Assembly (NCBI GenBank): GCA_037974335.1
Contig: CM075756.1
Span: 8,866,638-8,930,637, forward strand
From: Prionace glauca
Lineage: Eukaryota > Chordata > Chondrichthyes > Carcharhiniformes > Carcharhinidae
Length of the DNA: 64,000 nt
Direction of reading: 5' to 3'
In this document: in pieces, positions 52,160 through 63,351 of the stretch
How positions within the stretch are numbered: the first letter of the stretch is position 1
How the letters are laid out: each line of letters opens with the position of its first letter
Made by a program: the position numbers and the translations under genes
Notes under the pieces: generated by a model
The model's input: the letters and a program-made list of their open reading frames with translations, nothing else
Told to the model about the DNA's origin: nothing
The model's database searches: none

Positions 52160-52500
52160 GGTCATGGCCGAGTCGTATTATCGCTAGACTATTAATGCAG
52201 AAACTCAGCTAATGCTCTGGGTGACCCGGGTTCGAGATGGTGGAATTTGAATTCAAATAAAAGATACCTGGAATTAAGAATCTGCTGATGACCATGAAAC
52301 TATTGTCGATTGTTTGATCCATTCATGTCCCTTTAGGGAAGGAAATCTGCTGTCCATACCTGATCTGGCCTACATGTGACTCCAGATCCACAGCAATGTG
52401 GCTGATTCTCAACTGCCCTCGGGCAACTAGGGATGGGCAATAAATGATGGCCAGCCAACGACGCCATGTCCCACCAATGACTGAATATTAAAAAACAAAG
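52160..52500 (+). repeat. tRNA-headed SINE, second family
   Basis: CATGGCCGAGTCGTATTATCGC, box B GGGTTCGAG, body ATTAAGAATCTGCTGATGACC and CTACATGTGACTCCAGATCC, end GGGATGGGCAATAAATGATGGCC. Unlike HE1. Two older copies lie at 55722 and 59026. Confidence 0.8.
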
Positions 52501-52683
52501 AAAGGAATAGAAAGATATGATGATACAGTGGAACAGCAGCCCATCCTGTACTAAAGCGAGGAGCACATTCAATTGAGGCTGGTTTTCATGGAGAGGTGAA
52601 GTAGGTTCTAGATAAGGCATATCAAAAGGAATGGGGAACGAAAGGGAAAAAAGAGACCGAATAAAACGATTTTATTCAGTACG

Positions 52684-52700
52684 CCTGATGGGGGCGCTCC
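52684..52700 (+). promoter_or_regulatory. CTCF-core-like element
   Basis: CCTGATGGGGGCGCTCCGG then CACCATTAAACAC, aligning with the GGGACCGTGAAACAC context of the other copies. Weaker fit. Confidence 0.3.
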
Positions 52701-52789
52701 GGCACCATTAAACACATCAATTCCGAGAACACGGCTTGATTGGAACTGAGGAACTGAAGGATTATTTCTCTTTGGAGGCGGTCATTGCC

Positions 52790-54420
52790 TGCCACTTGTG
52801 AGGCGCAAATATTACGTATTACTCGTCAGCCTAAGTTTCAATGTTGTCCAAATCTTGCTGCCTATAGAATGCTTCAGTAACTGAAAAACCATGAATGGTG
52901 CGGAACATTGTGTAATTATCAGTGAACATGCCCACTTCCTACCTTGTGATGGAGGGAGGCTGATTAATGAAGGAGCTGGTTGGCCCGGGGAACTCTCGCA
53001 GCAATGATCTCGGACTAAGATGACTGAGCTTCAACAGCTACAAGAGTTTTCGTTTGTACTCGGTATGACTCCAGCCAGTGAAGCGATCCCCCTGGTTCCA
53101 TTGACTTCATTTTCGCCATTTTCTTGATATAAGGCAGATGTCAATGTCAATCACACTCAGCTCATCTCTTGAATTCATTCTTGTATGGAGCAAGGCTGTA
53201 ATAAAAACAGAATCTGGGTGAACCTCAGAATGCAATCTATATGTGGGTGAACTGGTTATTGCTGTGAAAGTAGCGCATGGTCGCACTTTTTACGATATGT
53301 TCAATCACGTTGCTAATGATTGAGAATAGATAGATGGAACAGTAATTATTCTGGTTGCATTTGCCCTTCTTGTTGTCTGGACTTACCTGAGTAATTTCCC
53401 ACATAGCTGGGTAGGTGCTATACTGCACCTACTGGACAAGCTATACTGGACAAGCTTGGCCAGAGGAGCAGCTAGTTCTGGATTAGAAGTCTTGATTGCT
53501 ATTGCCAAAATGTTGTTAGGGCGCATAATCTTTTCCGCATTCGGTGCCTTCAGGCGTTTCTCGATATTACATGCAGTGAAAGGAATTGGCTGCTGGGAGG
53601 CTGGGACATTTGAGGAGGACGTGATGGATCTTCCTCTCGGTACTTCTAGCTGAAGGTTTTTGCGAATGATTCAGCCTTATGGGTTGCACGGACTTGCTGG
53701 CATCCCCCCATCATTGTCAAGGAGATGTTAGTGGAGCTCCCTTCTCCCGTTATCTGTTCGATTGTCTTACCAGCATTCATCATAGGTTGTGGCAGGATTG
53801 CCGAGCTGATCCGTCAGTTGTGGGTTCGCTAAATTCTGTACTTTAAAGCTGGTTCGCAATTTGGCGTGCAAGTAATCCTGTGTTGTAGCTTCGCCAGGTT
53901 GGCACCTCATTTAACCTATGCCAGGTGCTGAGCTTGGCAGGCCCTCCTATACGCTTCATTAAACTCCCGCAATGATCACCCAGTTTGATGGTAATGGGAG
54001 ATTGAGGTTGCAGATTGTGGTTGCATACAATTCTACTGCTGCCGGTGACCAAACACACCTCATGGATGCTCAGTTTTCATCCACCAGATCCTTTCGCAAT
54101 CCATTAGTATTGTGGCGTGGTAAGGATTAAAGTCAAATAGGCCTTGCTTTCTTATCGGTCCTCTCAACACCTCTTGCAGCCTCAGCCTATCAGCTATGAT
54201 CTTTACGATTGGGCCAGTGATGGTGTTATCAAACTGCAATGTTGCTGGGATTTGAAAATTCCCATTCAGTTTGCAGTGAGCGCTCTTGCCACACTCAGAG
54301 TGCCAATTGACATTCCGACATGGAAGAGAACCGATTCATCATTGCAGAATGGGTTACTGGTAATAGGTGGCAATCAGCTTGAAGTTTCCTTGCTCACAGT
54401 TCCAGATCGGTACTAATGTA
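52790..54420 (-). mobile_element. LINE fragment, endonuclease-to-RT linker and RT region
   Basis: The - strand shows, in broken frames, EAYRRACQAQHLA and LAKLQHRITC (53850-53960), typical of the linker between endonuclease and RT in an abundant shark LINE. At 53030-53110 it has the reverse of GGTATGACTCCAGCCAGTG. The order of recognisable blocks follows that family from RT (left) to linker (right). Clade not assigned. Many indels, so old. Confidence 0.65.
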
Positions 54421-54722
54421 TTGTATTGACATTTCACTAACTGTCTTGATTGGATATAGGCCCATATCCCGAGGAATATTAACTTCTGAATTACCAGTCG
54501 AGTGACATTACCAAAATACTATACAATGAGATCAATGAATCAGATACTATACAATGAACTCACATTTTTCAACGCACTCTATATCTGTCTTAGTCTTGAA
54601 ATATCCAAATAAGCAACAGCTTTCGACCATTCTCCGTGGGGGAAAGTGTTCCAGATTTCCCCTATCGTTCGTGTGAAGGAATGTTTCGTGACCTCATCTC
54701 AGAATGGTCCAGCCCTAATTGA
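54421..54722. other. Unassigned
   Basis: No gene or family recognised. ACTATACAATGA is repeated at 54517 and 54546. Confidence 0.4.
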
Positions 54723-55056
54723 GGCATGGTAGCACAGTGGTTAGCACTGCTGCTTCACAGCTCCAGGGAACTTGGGTTCGATTACCGGCTCAGATCACGG
54801 TCTGTGTGGAGTTTGCACATTCTCCTCGTGTCTGCGTGGGTTTCCTCCGGGTGCTCCGGTTTCCTCCCACAGTCCAAAAATGTGCGTGTTAGGTTGATTG
54901 GCCATGCTAAAATTGCCCCTTTGTGTCCTGAGATCCGTAGGTTAGGGGATTAGCAGGTAAATGTGTAGGGATATAGGGTAAGACCTGGATGGGTCGGTGC
55001 AGTCTCGATGGGCCAGATGGCCTCTTTCTGCACTGTAGGGTTTCTATGATTCTAAC
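54723..55056 (+). repeat. HE1-type SINE, B tail
   Basis: AGGCATGGTAGCACAGTGGTTAGCAC to CTGCACTGTAGGGTTTCTATGATTCTA. Full length. Confidence 0.88.
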
Positions 55057-55128
55057 CGTGACAGTGCATGATGCTGACTTCTGGAAATCAACTGTTACAT
55101 GTGTTGATGTTTTTCTCTTTTACTCCAC

Positions 55129-55600
55129 AGGTGCGTCGGTCCACCTTGTTGTCTAACGAGGGGCATACACGCGGTGGGTCGTGCGTGGGCTGCTCTTGGA
55201 TGTTTCGAGAATAGCCTAGTACTTCGCGTCGTTTGTGTACGCTTAAACTGGACCAGCAGATGGGCACCACGACAGCTCAGTGACTATTACTGTTTGCTGT
55301 GCAGATACATGGATTTGGGACAGTGTCTGTGTGAGTTTGCGCATTCTCCCCGTTGTTGCGTGGGTTTTCTCCGGGTGCTCCGGTTTCGACCCACACCCCA
55401 AAGATGTGCTCTGAGGCTGTTTGGTGTAACAAATTGTCCCTAAATTATTCTCCCCTCAATCTGGTTTCCAATGTGGGTGCCATAAGAATAGACATGGGTC
55501 AAGGATGGAGGAGGAAAAGCACAATGTTAAAATGGCGGCGCGGGCTCGTTGGGTCGAAGGGCCTGTTTCCCGTGCTGCGTTGTTCTCTGTTCTGCAGTAC
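55129..55600 (+). repeat. Dispersed repeat, second copy
   Basis: Partner of 3690-4140; begins after a TTTTTCTCTTTTACTCCACAG stretch similar to the TTTTGTCTCCACAG before the first copy. Confidence 0.7.
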
Positions 55601-55721
55601 ATTATTCAGTTGACCTTAAATTCTCCTTCTAAAATCTTAAAAATGCAAATCAGGTCACCCCTCCCTCAACCTCCGAAACATCAGGGAAGGCAGACAAGCT
55701 GAAGGATTTGTTGATTAATGT

Positions 55722-56035
55722 CGGTGCAGCCCGTGGTGTAGTGTTACTTGTCACTGGGCCAGTAGTCCAGCTCTTCAGGCTATTGCGGGCAGTGTTCAGA
55801 ACTCACCCTGGGAGCCAATGGAATTTGGATTGAATGATAAAAAAACAAAGTTTGGAATTGAAATCTAAGTAATGGTGACCGCGGAATAATTGTCGATTAT
55901 TGTAAAAGCGTTCAACGTTAGGTCAATGTGGTTGACACTGAACTGCACTCTGCAATACCGCTCAGTTTTTAAGGGCAATTCGGGATGCGCAATATTTGGT
56001 GGCCTTGTCAGCGACGCCCAGGTTTGTAAAACAAG
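55722..56035 (+). repeat. tRNA-headed SINE, second family, old copy
   Basis: GTGGTGTAGTGTTACTTGTCACTGGGCCAG through AATTTGGATTGAATGATAAA to GGCCTTGTCAGCGACGCCCAGG. First member of the 3.3-kb duplication. Confidence 0.65.
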
Positions 56036-56097
56036 CTCCCGGATCATGCTGGTGAATCTATTTTGCAATCCTTCCTAGTAATTCCTGCATCCTTCTT

Positions 56098-56386
56098 TAT
56101 TTTTATTTATTAGTGTCACAAATAGGCTTACATTAACAGTACTATGAAGTTACTGTGAAAATCCCCTCATCGCCGCACTTCGGCGCCTCTTGGGGTACAC
56201 TGAGGGAGATTTTAGCATGTCCAATACATCTTTACAATTGTGGGCGGAAATCGGAGCACCGGGAGAGAACTTAGCTCGGCACGGAAATACGTGCAAATAG
56301 ACAGTGACCGAAGCGCGATTTGAATTTGGGATCCTGGCGCTGTGAGGAAGCAATGCTAACCACTGTGTCCACCGTGCCGCCCATGG
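56098..56386 (-). repeat. HE1-type SINE, A tail
   Basis: TTTATTAGTGTCACAAATAGGC (reversed A tail) to GTGTCCACCGTGCCGCCC. Its copy at 59403 shows it predates the tandem duplication. Confidence 0.85.
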
Positions 56387-56654
56387 ATGTGGGTGTTATG
56401 TGAGTTGATCTGGATGTGCCTTTCCAGGCCTGTGCCCAGTGTTCCAGAGTTCTGTGACAATTTAAGGAAACCTCTCTTCTTTGATATCTCAGTCTCCAGG
56501 GCGCACAAGCGAGCATTCGAAGTCCGTTTTGTCCAGGCCTACCTGGTTTTCATGATTTACAGCGCTGAACTCCTTTCCTTCGCCACAGCTCCTCTCGCCA
56601 GTTAAAAGATGCGCCACTCTAAATTGCTTAAGGTGATGTCACATTTTGTCCAAA

Positions 56655-56895
56655 AGGAAAATACTGCGGATGCTGGAATCTGAAACAAAAGCAGAAAATG
56701 CTGGATCATCTCTACAGGCCTGACAGCAACTGTGGAGAGAAAACAGGAACAACGTTTCGAGCCTCGATTAACCTTTTTCAGACCGAACAAATGTGACATC
56801 CAGACACGAAACGTTGCCTCTATTCTCTCTCCACAGCTGCTGTCAGACCTGCTGAATCTCTCGCTCATATTTTATCAATTTTCTTTGCACACTCG
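56655..56895. repeat. Fold-back repeat upstream of V12
   Basis: GCAGAAAATGCTGGATCATC...CTGTGGAGAGAAAACAGG...AACGTTTCGAGCC, then in reverse CACGAAACGTTGCC...CTCTCTCCACAGCTGCTGTCAGACC. The arms are imperfect complements. Confidence 0.7.
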
Positions 56896-56942
56896 CTTCA
56901 TCTGTTTCTGCCCCTTTTGGCACTTCCTGCTCCCACTTCCAG

Positions 56943-57030
56943 CCAATCATAGAGATAGGATGTGTCTTCCTGCCAGTGAGGGCGGGGCTCCCTTTGGCCC
57001 TTCAAGTTTTCTCAATGATTTAACAGACGA
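56943..57030 (+). promoter_or_regulatory. V12 promoter region
   Basis: CCAATC (56943-56948), AGGATGTGTC near 56957, CTCAATGATTTAACAGACGA (57011-57030), 96 bp before the ATG. Confidence 0.55.
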
Positions 57031-57107
57031 CCAGTTTACTCCCCAGAATACTGGTCTCTCGTGTTACAGCATATTTTTCTAACACAACATAAAGGTTAAC
57101 AACAAAA

Positions 57108-57583
57108 ATGTATGTGTTACTGAGCCTCACGGTGTTATTTCAATGTAAGTCATGTGTTTTTCTGGACAACAATCCCTAATGATTTCCTTTCCTTCTGCCT
57201 CAAGTGTTTTCTTTTATTTCCTTTTGCTGATTCATCACCAGAACTTGCCTATTTATTAACGTTCTGTTCACCCCATCTCTCTTCCAGATGTGAATTCAGT
57301 GCAGATCCATCAGACCCCCGCCGCTGTCTCCAAACTCGTTGGGGATGGAGTGAAATTGAATTGTAACGCTGAGGGAGCCGATAGCGGTTACATGTACTGG
57401 TACAGACAATATCCGGGCAGGGGGTTGCAGCTAATGTTTTATTCTACAACTGCAGAAATGGTGAAATCAGAAGGCTCGGTAGACAGCTTCACCGCCCGGA
57501 GACCGAATATGAATGAATTTAACCTGAATGCCCCCAGCCTGCTGGAGAATCACTCGGCTGTGTATTACTGTGCCTGGAGTATT
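57108..57583 (+). CDS. V12: TCR beta V segment, TRBV30-like, intact
   Basis: Leader exon 57108-57144 (MYVLLSLTVLFQ, donor GTAAGT); V exon 57288-57583 (acceptor TTCCAG). Domain: VNSVQIHQTPAAVSKLVG, first Cys in KLNCNAEGADSGYMYWYRQ, YPGRGLQLMFYSTTAEMV, FTARRPNMNEFNLNAPS, NHSAVYYCAWSI. One of two copies of a 3.3-kb tandem duplication (partner V13). It differs from V13 at few sites, clustered in CDR2 and framework 3 (KSEGS against NSEGT, TARRP against TALRP, LEN against LAN). Open, spliceable and with a one-base-changed nonamer. Confidence 0.9.
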
Positions 57584-57622
57584 CACAGTGACTCAGAGAG
57601 ATGGAGCAGCTCAGCAAAAACC
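57584..57622 (+). other. 23-RSS of V12
   Basis: Consensus heptamer, 23-bp spacer, nonamer GCAAAAACC (first base changed; V13 has consensus). Confidence 0.85.
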
Positions 57623-58002
57623 CCAAAGGCAGCAGGAAACAGCTGTCGCTGACGCGGTAGTTCGCCTTACCATGTTCTATTGTCGAGTGAACATGTTATT
57701 GAAAATAAAAGTCAAGGTTCCAATGAAAATGACCGATTAGTTTGCTGAACACTGGAAAAGGTGAAAGGGAATATTAGCAAGGATATTCCCAGAACTGAGA
57801 GATTGTAGCTTACAGGGAAGGCTGCCATATTCCTTTCTATTGAAGAGGAGTTTGAAGTGGAGCTGATAGAGAATTTGGAGGCTGAATGGATGAGACAGAG
57901 GGAACATATTTTCACTTTAGTGAAAGGCCAACACCAGGCCTCATAAATAAAAGATCGGCATTCATACATTTAACTCGGAATTGTGTAGAAATTGTTCGTA
58001 CA

Positions 58003-58715
58003 ACAAAGAACAAAAAATACAGCACAAGAACAGGCCCTTCGGCCCTCCAAGCCTGCATCCACTATGCTGCCCGACTCAACTAAAACCCACTACCCTACTG
58101 AAGACCGTATCCCTCTATTCCCATCCAATTCATGTGTTTGTCAAGACGCCTCTTAAATGTCACTATCGTATCTGCTATCATTTCCTCCACCGGCAGTGAG
58201 TTCCAGGCATCCACCACCCTCTGTGTAAAGCTTGCCCATCGAACCTTAACCCTATGCCCCCTGGTAATTGATTCTTTCCATCTGGGAAAAAGATTCTGAC
58301 CATCCATCTGTCCATTCCCTTCTTAATCTTGTAGACATCTCTCGGGCCGCCCCTCAATCTCCGTCGTTCCAATGGGAACAAATCAAGTTTCTCCAACCTC
58401 TCCTCATAGCTAGTACCCTCCACACCGGACAATATCCTGAGAAATCTTTTCTTTACCCTATCGAAACCTCCGCATCCTTCTGGTAATGTGGCGACCAGAA
58501 TTGAATAATATATTTCAAGTGCGGCCTAACTAGTCTTCTGCAAAACTGCAACATGACGTGCCAAATTTTAACTCAATGACCCGAATGATGAAGGCAAGAT
58601 TGCCGTGTCCCTTCTTGACTATCTTCTCCACCTGCGTTTTCCACTTTCAGTGATCTGTGTATCTGCACACTCAGTTCCTTCTGCTTATCTATACTCTTAA
58701 GAATGTATACTGTGA
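58003..58715 (-). mobile_element. CR1-type LINE 3' fragment
   Basis: ACAGCACAAGAACAGGCCCTTCG on the + strand; - strand GVEGTSYEERLEKLDLFPLE. Copy of 61300-61975, inherited by tandem duplication. Confidence 0.75.
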
Positions 58716-58867
58716 ATCTCGCTGTTACAGAACTTGGATTGGGCCGAGTAGGGTATTTGCCTTTCAGGAGAAGTTGCATAAAGACACGTGGAAGAGATAA
58801 ATAGAAGGATATGCTGCTGGAGTCCAATTTCAGTGCATCCTGTTGCTGAGGGAGTGAGCAAATTCAG

Positions 58868-58883
58868 TCAGCAGAGGGAGCTA
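58868..58883 (+). promoter_or_regulatory. CTCF-core-like word, weak
   Basis: GTCAGCAGAGGGAGCTAG; one core base (C to A) differs from consensus. Repeated at 62131. Confidence 0.25.
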
Positions 58884-59025
58884 GTTTCCACGTGTGGGTG
58901 GATTTGATTCTGAGCACAACAAATAATTCAGGAGCAAAACAGATAAAGCTGGGAAACATCAGCAGTTCTGGCAGCATCTGTCGTGAGAGAACAATATTTA
59001 ACGTTTCTTTATGATTTATTGATTG

Positions 59026-59345
59026 ATGTCGGTGCAGCCCGTGTTGTAGTGTTACTGTCACTGGGCCACGAGTCCAGCAGTTCAGGCTCTTGCAGGAAAT
59101 GTTCAAAACTCACCTTGGCAGCCAATGGAATTTGGATTGAAAGAACAAAACACAAAGTTTGGAATTGAGATCTGGTCAAAGTAATGGTGACCGCGGAATA
59201 ATTGTCGATTATTGTAAAAGCGTTTGACGCCAGATCAATGTGGTTAACTCTTAACTGCCCTCTGGAATACCACTCAGTTTTTAAGGCTAATTCGGGATGC
59301 GCAATATTTAGTGGCTTTGTCAGCGACGCCCAGGATTGTAAACCA
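59026..59345 (+). repeat. tRNA-headed SINE, second family, old copy
   Basis: Duplicate of 55722-56035; marks the start of the second 3.3-kb repeat. Confidence 0.65.
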
Positions 59346-59402
59346 AGCCACCGAATCATGCTGCTGAAACTATTTTGCAATCCCTACCTCCTTCTTCATT
59401 AT

Positions 59403-59690
59403 TTTATTTATTGGTGTCACAAATAGGTTTACATTAACACTACAATGAAGTTACTGTGAAAATCCCTCATCGCCACACTCCGTCGTCTCTTCAGATACAC
59501 TGAGGCAGAATTTAGCACGTGTAATACATCTTTTGGACTGTGGGCGGAAATCGGAGCACCCGGAGAGAACTTTCGTAGGCACGGGAAGAACGTGCAAACT
59601 CCACATAGACAGTGACCCAAGCTGCGATTTGAATTTGGAATCCAGGCGCTGTGAGGAAACAATGTTAACCACTGTGACCGTCCATGGATG
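59403..59690 (-). repeat. HE1-type SINE, A tail
   Basis: Duplicate of 56098-56386; its head end is shortened (ACCACTGTGACCGTCC). Confidence 0.85.
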
Positions 59691-59964
59691 TGGGTGTTGT
59701 GTGGGTTGGTCTGGATGTGCCTTCCCAGATCTGTGCCCAGTGTTCCAGAGTTCTGTGTCAATTTAAGGAAACCTCCCTCCTTTGATATCCCAGTTTCCAT
59801 GGTGCAAAAGCGAGAATTCGATTACAATTTGAAGGCCGTTTTGTCCAGGCCTGCGTGGTTTTCGTGATTTATGGCGCTGAACTCCTTTCCTTCGTCACAG
59901 CTCCTCTCACCATTTAAAAGACGCGCCAATGTAAATTGCTTAAGGCGATGTCACATTTTGTCCA

Positions 59965-60190
59965 AAAGGAAAATACTGCGGATGCTGGAATGTGAAACAA
60001 AAGCAGAAATGCTGTATTATCTCTACAAGCCTGACAGCAACTGCGGAGAGAAGGTAGGAACAACGTTTCGAGCCTGGATTATCCTTTTTCAGAGCGAACG
60101 AATGTGACATCCAGACACGAAACGTTGGCTCTATTCTCTCTCCACAGCTGCTGTCAGGCCTGCTGAATCTCTCGCTCATATATTATCCGT
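59965..60190. repeat. Fold-back repeat upstream of V13
   Basis: Duplicate of 56655-56895. Confidence 0.7.
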
Positions 60191-60252
60191 TTTCTTTGCG
60201 CACTCGCTTCATCTGTTTCTGCCCTTTTGGCACTTCCTGCTCTCACTTCCAG

Positions 60253-60340
60253 CCAATCATAGAAATAGGGCGTGTCTTCCTGCCAGTGAGGGTGGGGTTC
60301 CTTTGGCCCTTCAGATTTTCTCAAATTATTTAACAGACGA
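60253..60340 (+). promoter_or_regulatory. V13 promoter region
   Basis: CCAATC (60253-60258), AGGGCGTGTC (60267-60276), CTCAAATTATTTAACAGACGA (60320-60340). The ATGATT core is changed to AAATTATT relative to V12. Confidence 0.5.
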
Positions 60341-60408
60341 CCAGTTGTCTCCCCAGAATACTGATCTCTCGCATATTTATCTCATTTAACAAAAGTTTAA
60401 CAATAACA

Positions 60409-60884
60409 ATGTATGTGTTACTAGGCCTCACGGTGTTATTTCAATGTAAGTCAGGTGTTTTTCTGGACAACAATCTCTAATGATTTCCTTTCCTCTTGCC
60501 TCAAGAGTTTTCTTTTATTTCCTTTTGCTGATTCAGCACCAGACTTTTTCTATTTATTAACGTTCTGTTCACCCCATCTCTCTTCCAGATGCGAATTCAG
60601 TGCAGATCCATCAGACCCCCGTCGTTGTCTCCAAACTCGTTGGGGATGGAGTGAAATTGAATTGTAACGCTGAGGGAGCCAGTAGCGGTTACATGTACTG
60701 GTACAGACAATATCCGGGCAGGGGGTTGCAGCTGATGTTTTATTCTACAACTGTAGAAGTGGTGAATTCAGAAGGGACGGTGGACAGCTTCACCGCCCTG
60801 AGACCGAATATGAATGAGTTCAACCTGAATGCCCCCAGCCTGCTGGCGAATCACTCGGCTGTGTATTACTGCGCCTGGAGTATT
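60409..60884 (+). CDS. V13: TCR beta V segment, TRBV30-like, intact
   Basis: Leader exon 60409-60445 (MYVLLGLTVLFQ, donor GTAAGT); V exon 60589-60884, split codon TAT. Domain: ANSVQIHQTPVVVSKLVG, first Cys in KLNCNAEGASSGYMYWYRQ, LQLMFYSTTVEVVNSEGT, FTALRPNMNEFNLNAPS, NHSAVYYCAWSI. Open, with a perfect RSS. Tandem duplicate of V12; CDR1 differs by one residue (ADSG against ASSG). Likely functional. Confidence 0.9.
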
Positions 60885-60923
60885 CACAGTGACTCAGAGA
60901 GTTGGAGCAGCTCAACAAAAACC
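60885..60923 (+). other. 23-RSS of V13
   Basis: Consensus heptamer CACAGTG and nonamer ACAAAAACC, 23 bp apart. Confidence 0.92.
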
Positions 60924-61299
60924 CCAAAGGCAGCAGGGAACAGCTGTCGCTGACGCGGTGGTTCGCCTTACCATGTTCTATTGTCGAGTGAACATGTTAT
61001 TGAGAATAAAAATCTTGGGTTACAATGAAAATGACCGATTAGTTTGCAGAACACTGGAAAAGGAGAAAAGGAATATTCGCAAGGATATTGCCAGAACTGA
61101 GAGATTGTAAATTATAGGGTAGACTGCTCATATTCGTTTCTATTCAAGAGGAGTTTGAAGTGGACCTGATTGATAATTTGGAGATTGAATGGATTAGACA
61201 GAGGGAACATATTTTCACTTCAGTGAAAGGCCAACACGAGGTCTCATAAATAAAGATTGGTATTCATACATTTAACTGGGAATTGTGTAGAAATTGTTC

Positions 61300-61975
61300 T
61301 TGCAACAAAGAACCAAACAGAAGCACAGGAACAGGCCGTTCGGCACTCTACCTTCACCCACCGTGCTGCCCGACTGAACTGAATCCCTCTACCCCATTGG
61401 AGACCATATCTCTCTATTCCCATCCTGTTCATGTATTTGTCGAGACGCCCCTTAAGTGTTAATATTGTATCTGCTCCCACTACCTCCGCCAGCAGAGAGC
61501 TCCAGGCATCCACCACCCTCTGTATAAAACTTACCCCTCGAACCTTAAACTTATGCTCCCTCGTAACTGATTCTTCCAAAGCTTCTCTCCATGCCCCTCA
61601 TAATCTTGCAGCCATCTCTCAGGTCGCCCCTCAACCTCCGTCATTCCGATGAGAACAAATCAAGTTTCTCCAACCTCTCCTCATCGTTAATGCCCCCCAT
61701 ACCTGACAACATCCTAAGAAATCTTTTCTGTACCCTCTCCAAAGCCGGTAACGTGGCGACCAGAATTGAACACTACATTCCAAGTGCGGCCTAACTAAGG
61801 TTCTATAAAGCTGCAACATGACTTGGTAATTTTTAAACTCAATGACCCGAGTGATGAAGGCAAGTATGCCGTTTGCCTTCTTGACTACCTTCTCCACATG
61901 CGTTGCTACTTTCGGTGACTTGTGTATCTGTACACCCAGTTCCTTCTGCCTATCTATACTCTAAAGAATGTAGAT
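61300..61975 (-). mobile_element. CR1-type LINE 3' fragment
   Basis: Second copy of 58003-58715; - strand VMLQLYRTLVRPHLECSVQF and VVKKANGILAFITRVIEFK. Confidence 0.75.
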
Positions 61976-62130
61976 TGTGAACCTCGCTACTGCAGAATTG
62001 GATAGGAGTGAGTAGCGTATTTGTCTTTCAGGAGAAGTTGCATCAGGACACGTGAAAGAGAGAAATAGAAGGATATGCTGCTGGAGTCGAAATTCAGCAC
62101 ATCCTGTTGCTGAGGGAGTGAGCAAATTGA

Positions 62131-62146
62131 GTCAGCAGAGGGAGCT
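62131..62146 (+). promoter_or_regulatory. CTCF-core-like word, weak
   Basis: GTCAGCAGAGGGAGCTAG, duplicate of 58868. Confidence 0.25.
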
Positions 62147-62149
62147 AGT

Positions 62150-62754
62150 TCCCAAGTGTGGGTGAATTTGATTCTGAGCAAAACAAGTAATTCAGGAGCA
62201 AATCAGTTCTGGCAGCATCAGTCGTGAGAGAAAAATATTTAACGTTTCGAGTCCGTTTAACTCTTCATCACAAATCATTGAGGAAACCATGAGCATAAGA
62301 CGGTGATGTAGTTCCACACTTTTGAATAAAGGCGCTTTAAAGATTATTTGATTTAATATTCTGATGAAAGGTCACTGGTCTGAAACGTTAACTCGGTTTT
62401 TCTCTCCGCAAAGACTCCCTGACCTGCTGAGTGCTTCCCGCTTTTACAAAATGTGACTTAGAAGTCTTTTGCGTCTGGAGAAAGAATGTGTTAGTAATTC
62501 TACAATCCAGTTGTTCGTTACAAATGAGATGGACAAAACGACTTGCTTAAGCAGGAAGGAAAGATAGAAAGAAGCAATGGGACAAGGAAAGAATGAATCA
62601 ATGAACAAATGGTAGATAGAGACAAGGAGAGAGTAAAACAAGGTTTTCTGTTCATCCACTGCCAGCGGTTTCTTTCAAGGGGGACGTCCTTTGACAAGCA
62701 GACACTTCAGTGATTGAAACGTATGTAGACGGATCAGGATGAGGTTACTCAAGC
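62150..62754. other. Repeat remnants and unassigned DNA
   Basis: 62205-62450 holds pieces of the fold-back repeat (AACGTTTCGAGTCC, TCTGAAACGTTAACTCGG). The rest, to 62754, shows nothing I can name. Confidence 0.5.
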
Positions 62755-63345
62755 CCTCTCGAGCCTGCTACCAAGGAACAGGGTGAGGCCATTCAGCCCC
62801 TCGAAATTGTTACAAAGCGCAGTAGCACAGTAATTAGCACTGCGTCTCCAAAGCTGAGTCTCCAGGGACCTGAGTTCGATTCGGCTTGGGTCACTGTTTG
62901 TCTGGACTTTGCACGTTCTCCTCGTGTCTGCGTGGGTTTCCTCTGGGTGCTCCAGTTCCCTCCCACAGCCCAAAGATGTGCGGGTTAGGTTGATTGGCGT
63001 GCTAAAATTGCTGTTAGTGTCCTGAGATGTGTAGGTTAGACAGATTAGTGGGTAAATATGTAGAGACATGGTGTAGGGTCTGGGTGGGATTGCGGTCGGT
63101 GCGGAGTCGGTGGGCCGAATGGCCTTTTTCTGTACTGTAGGGTGCCTATGATTTCTTTGATTCAAGAGGAGGTGACCTTGCATCCCCATTCGAGCCTGAC
63201 ACGAAGGAAACGGGGGAACTAGTTTAGCTCTTCCCGAGACTGTTGCACAGAAGACCAAGGTAATCCAACAATTTCAAGAGCACCCCCTCCAGCCAGCTCC
63301 ATGGGAACAAGAAAAAGCCATTCAGCCCATCGAATCTGTTACATA
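62755..63345 (+). repeat. Degenerate minisatellite split by an HE1 SINE
   Basis: CCTCTCGAGCCTGCTACCAAGG and GAGGCCATTCAGCCCCTCG units at 62755-62812, the SINE (B tail) at 62816-63160, then further CATTCGAGCCTG / AGCCATTCAGCCCATCG units to 63345. Confidence 0.75.
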
Positions 63346-63351
63346 TTTTAA

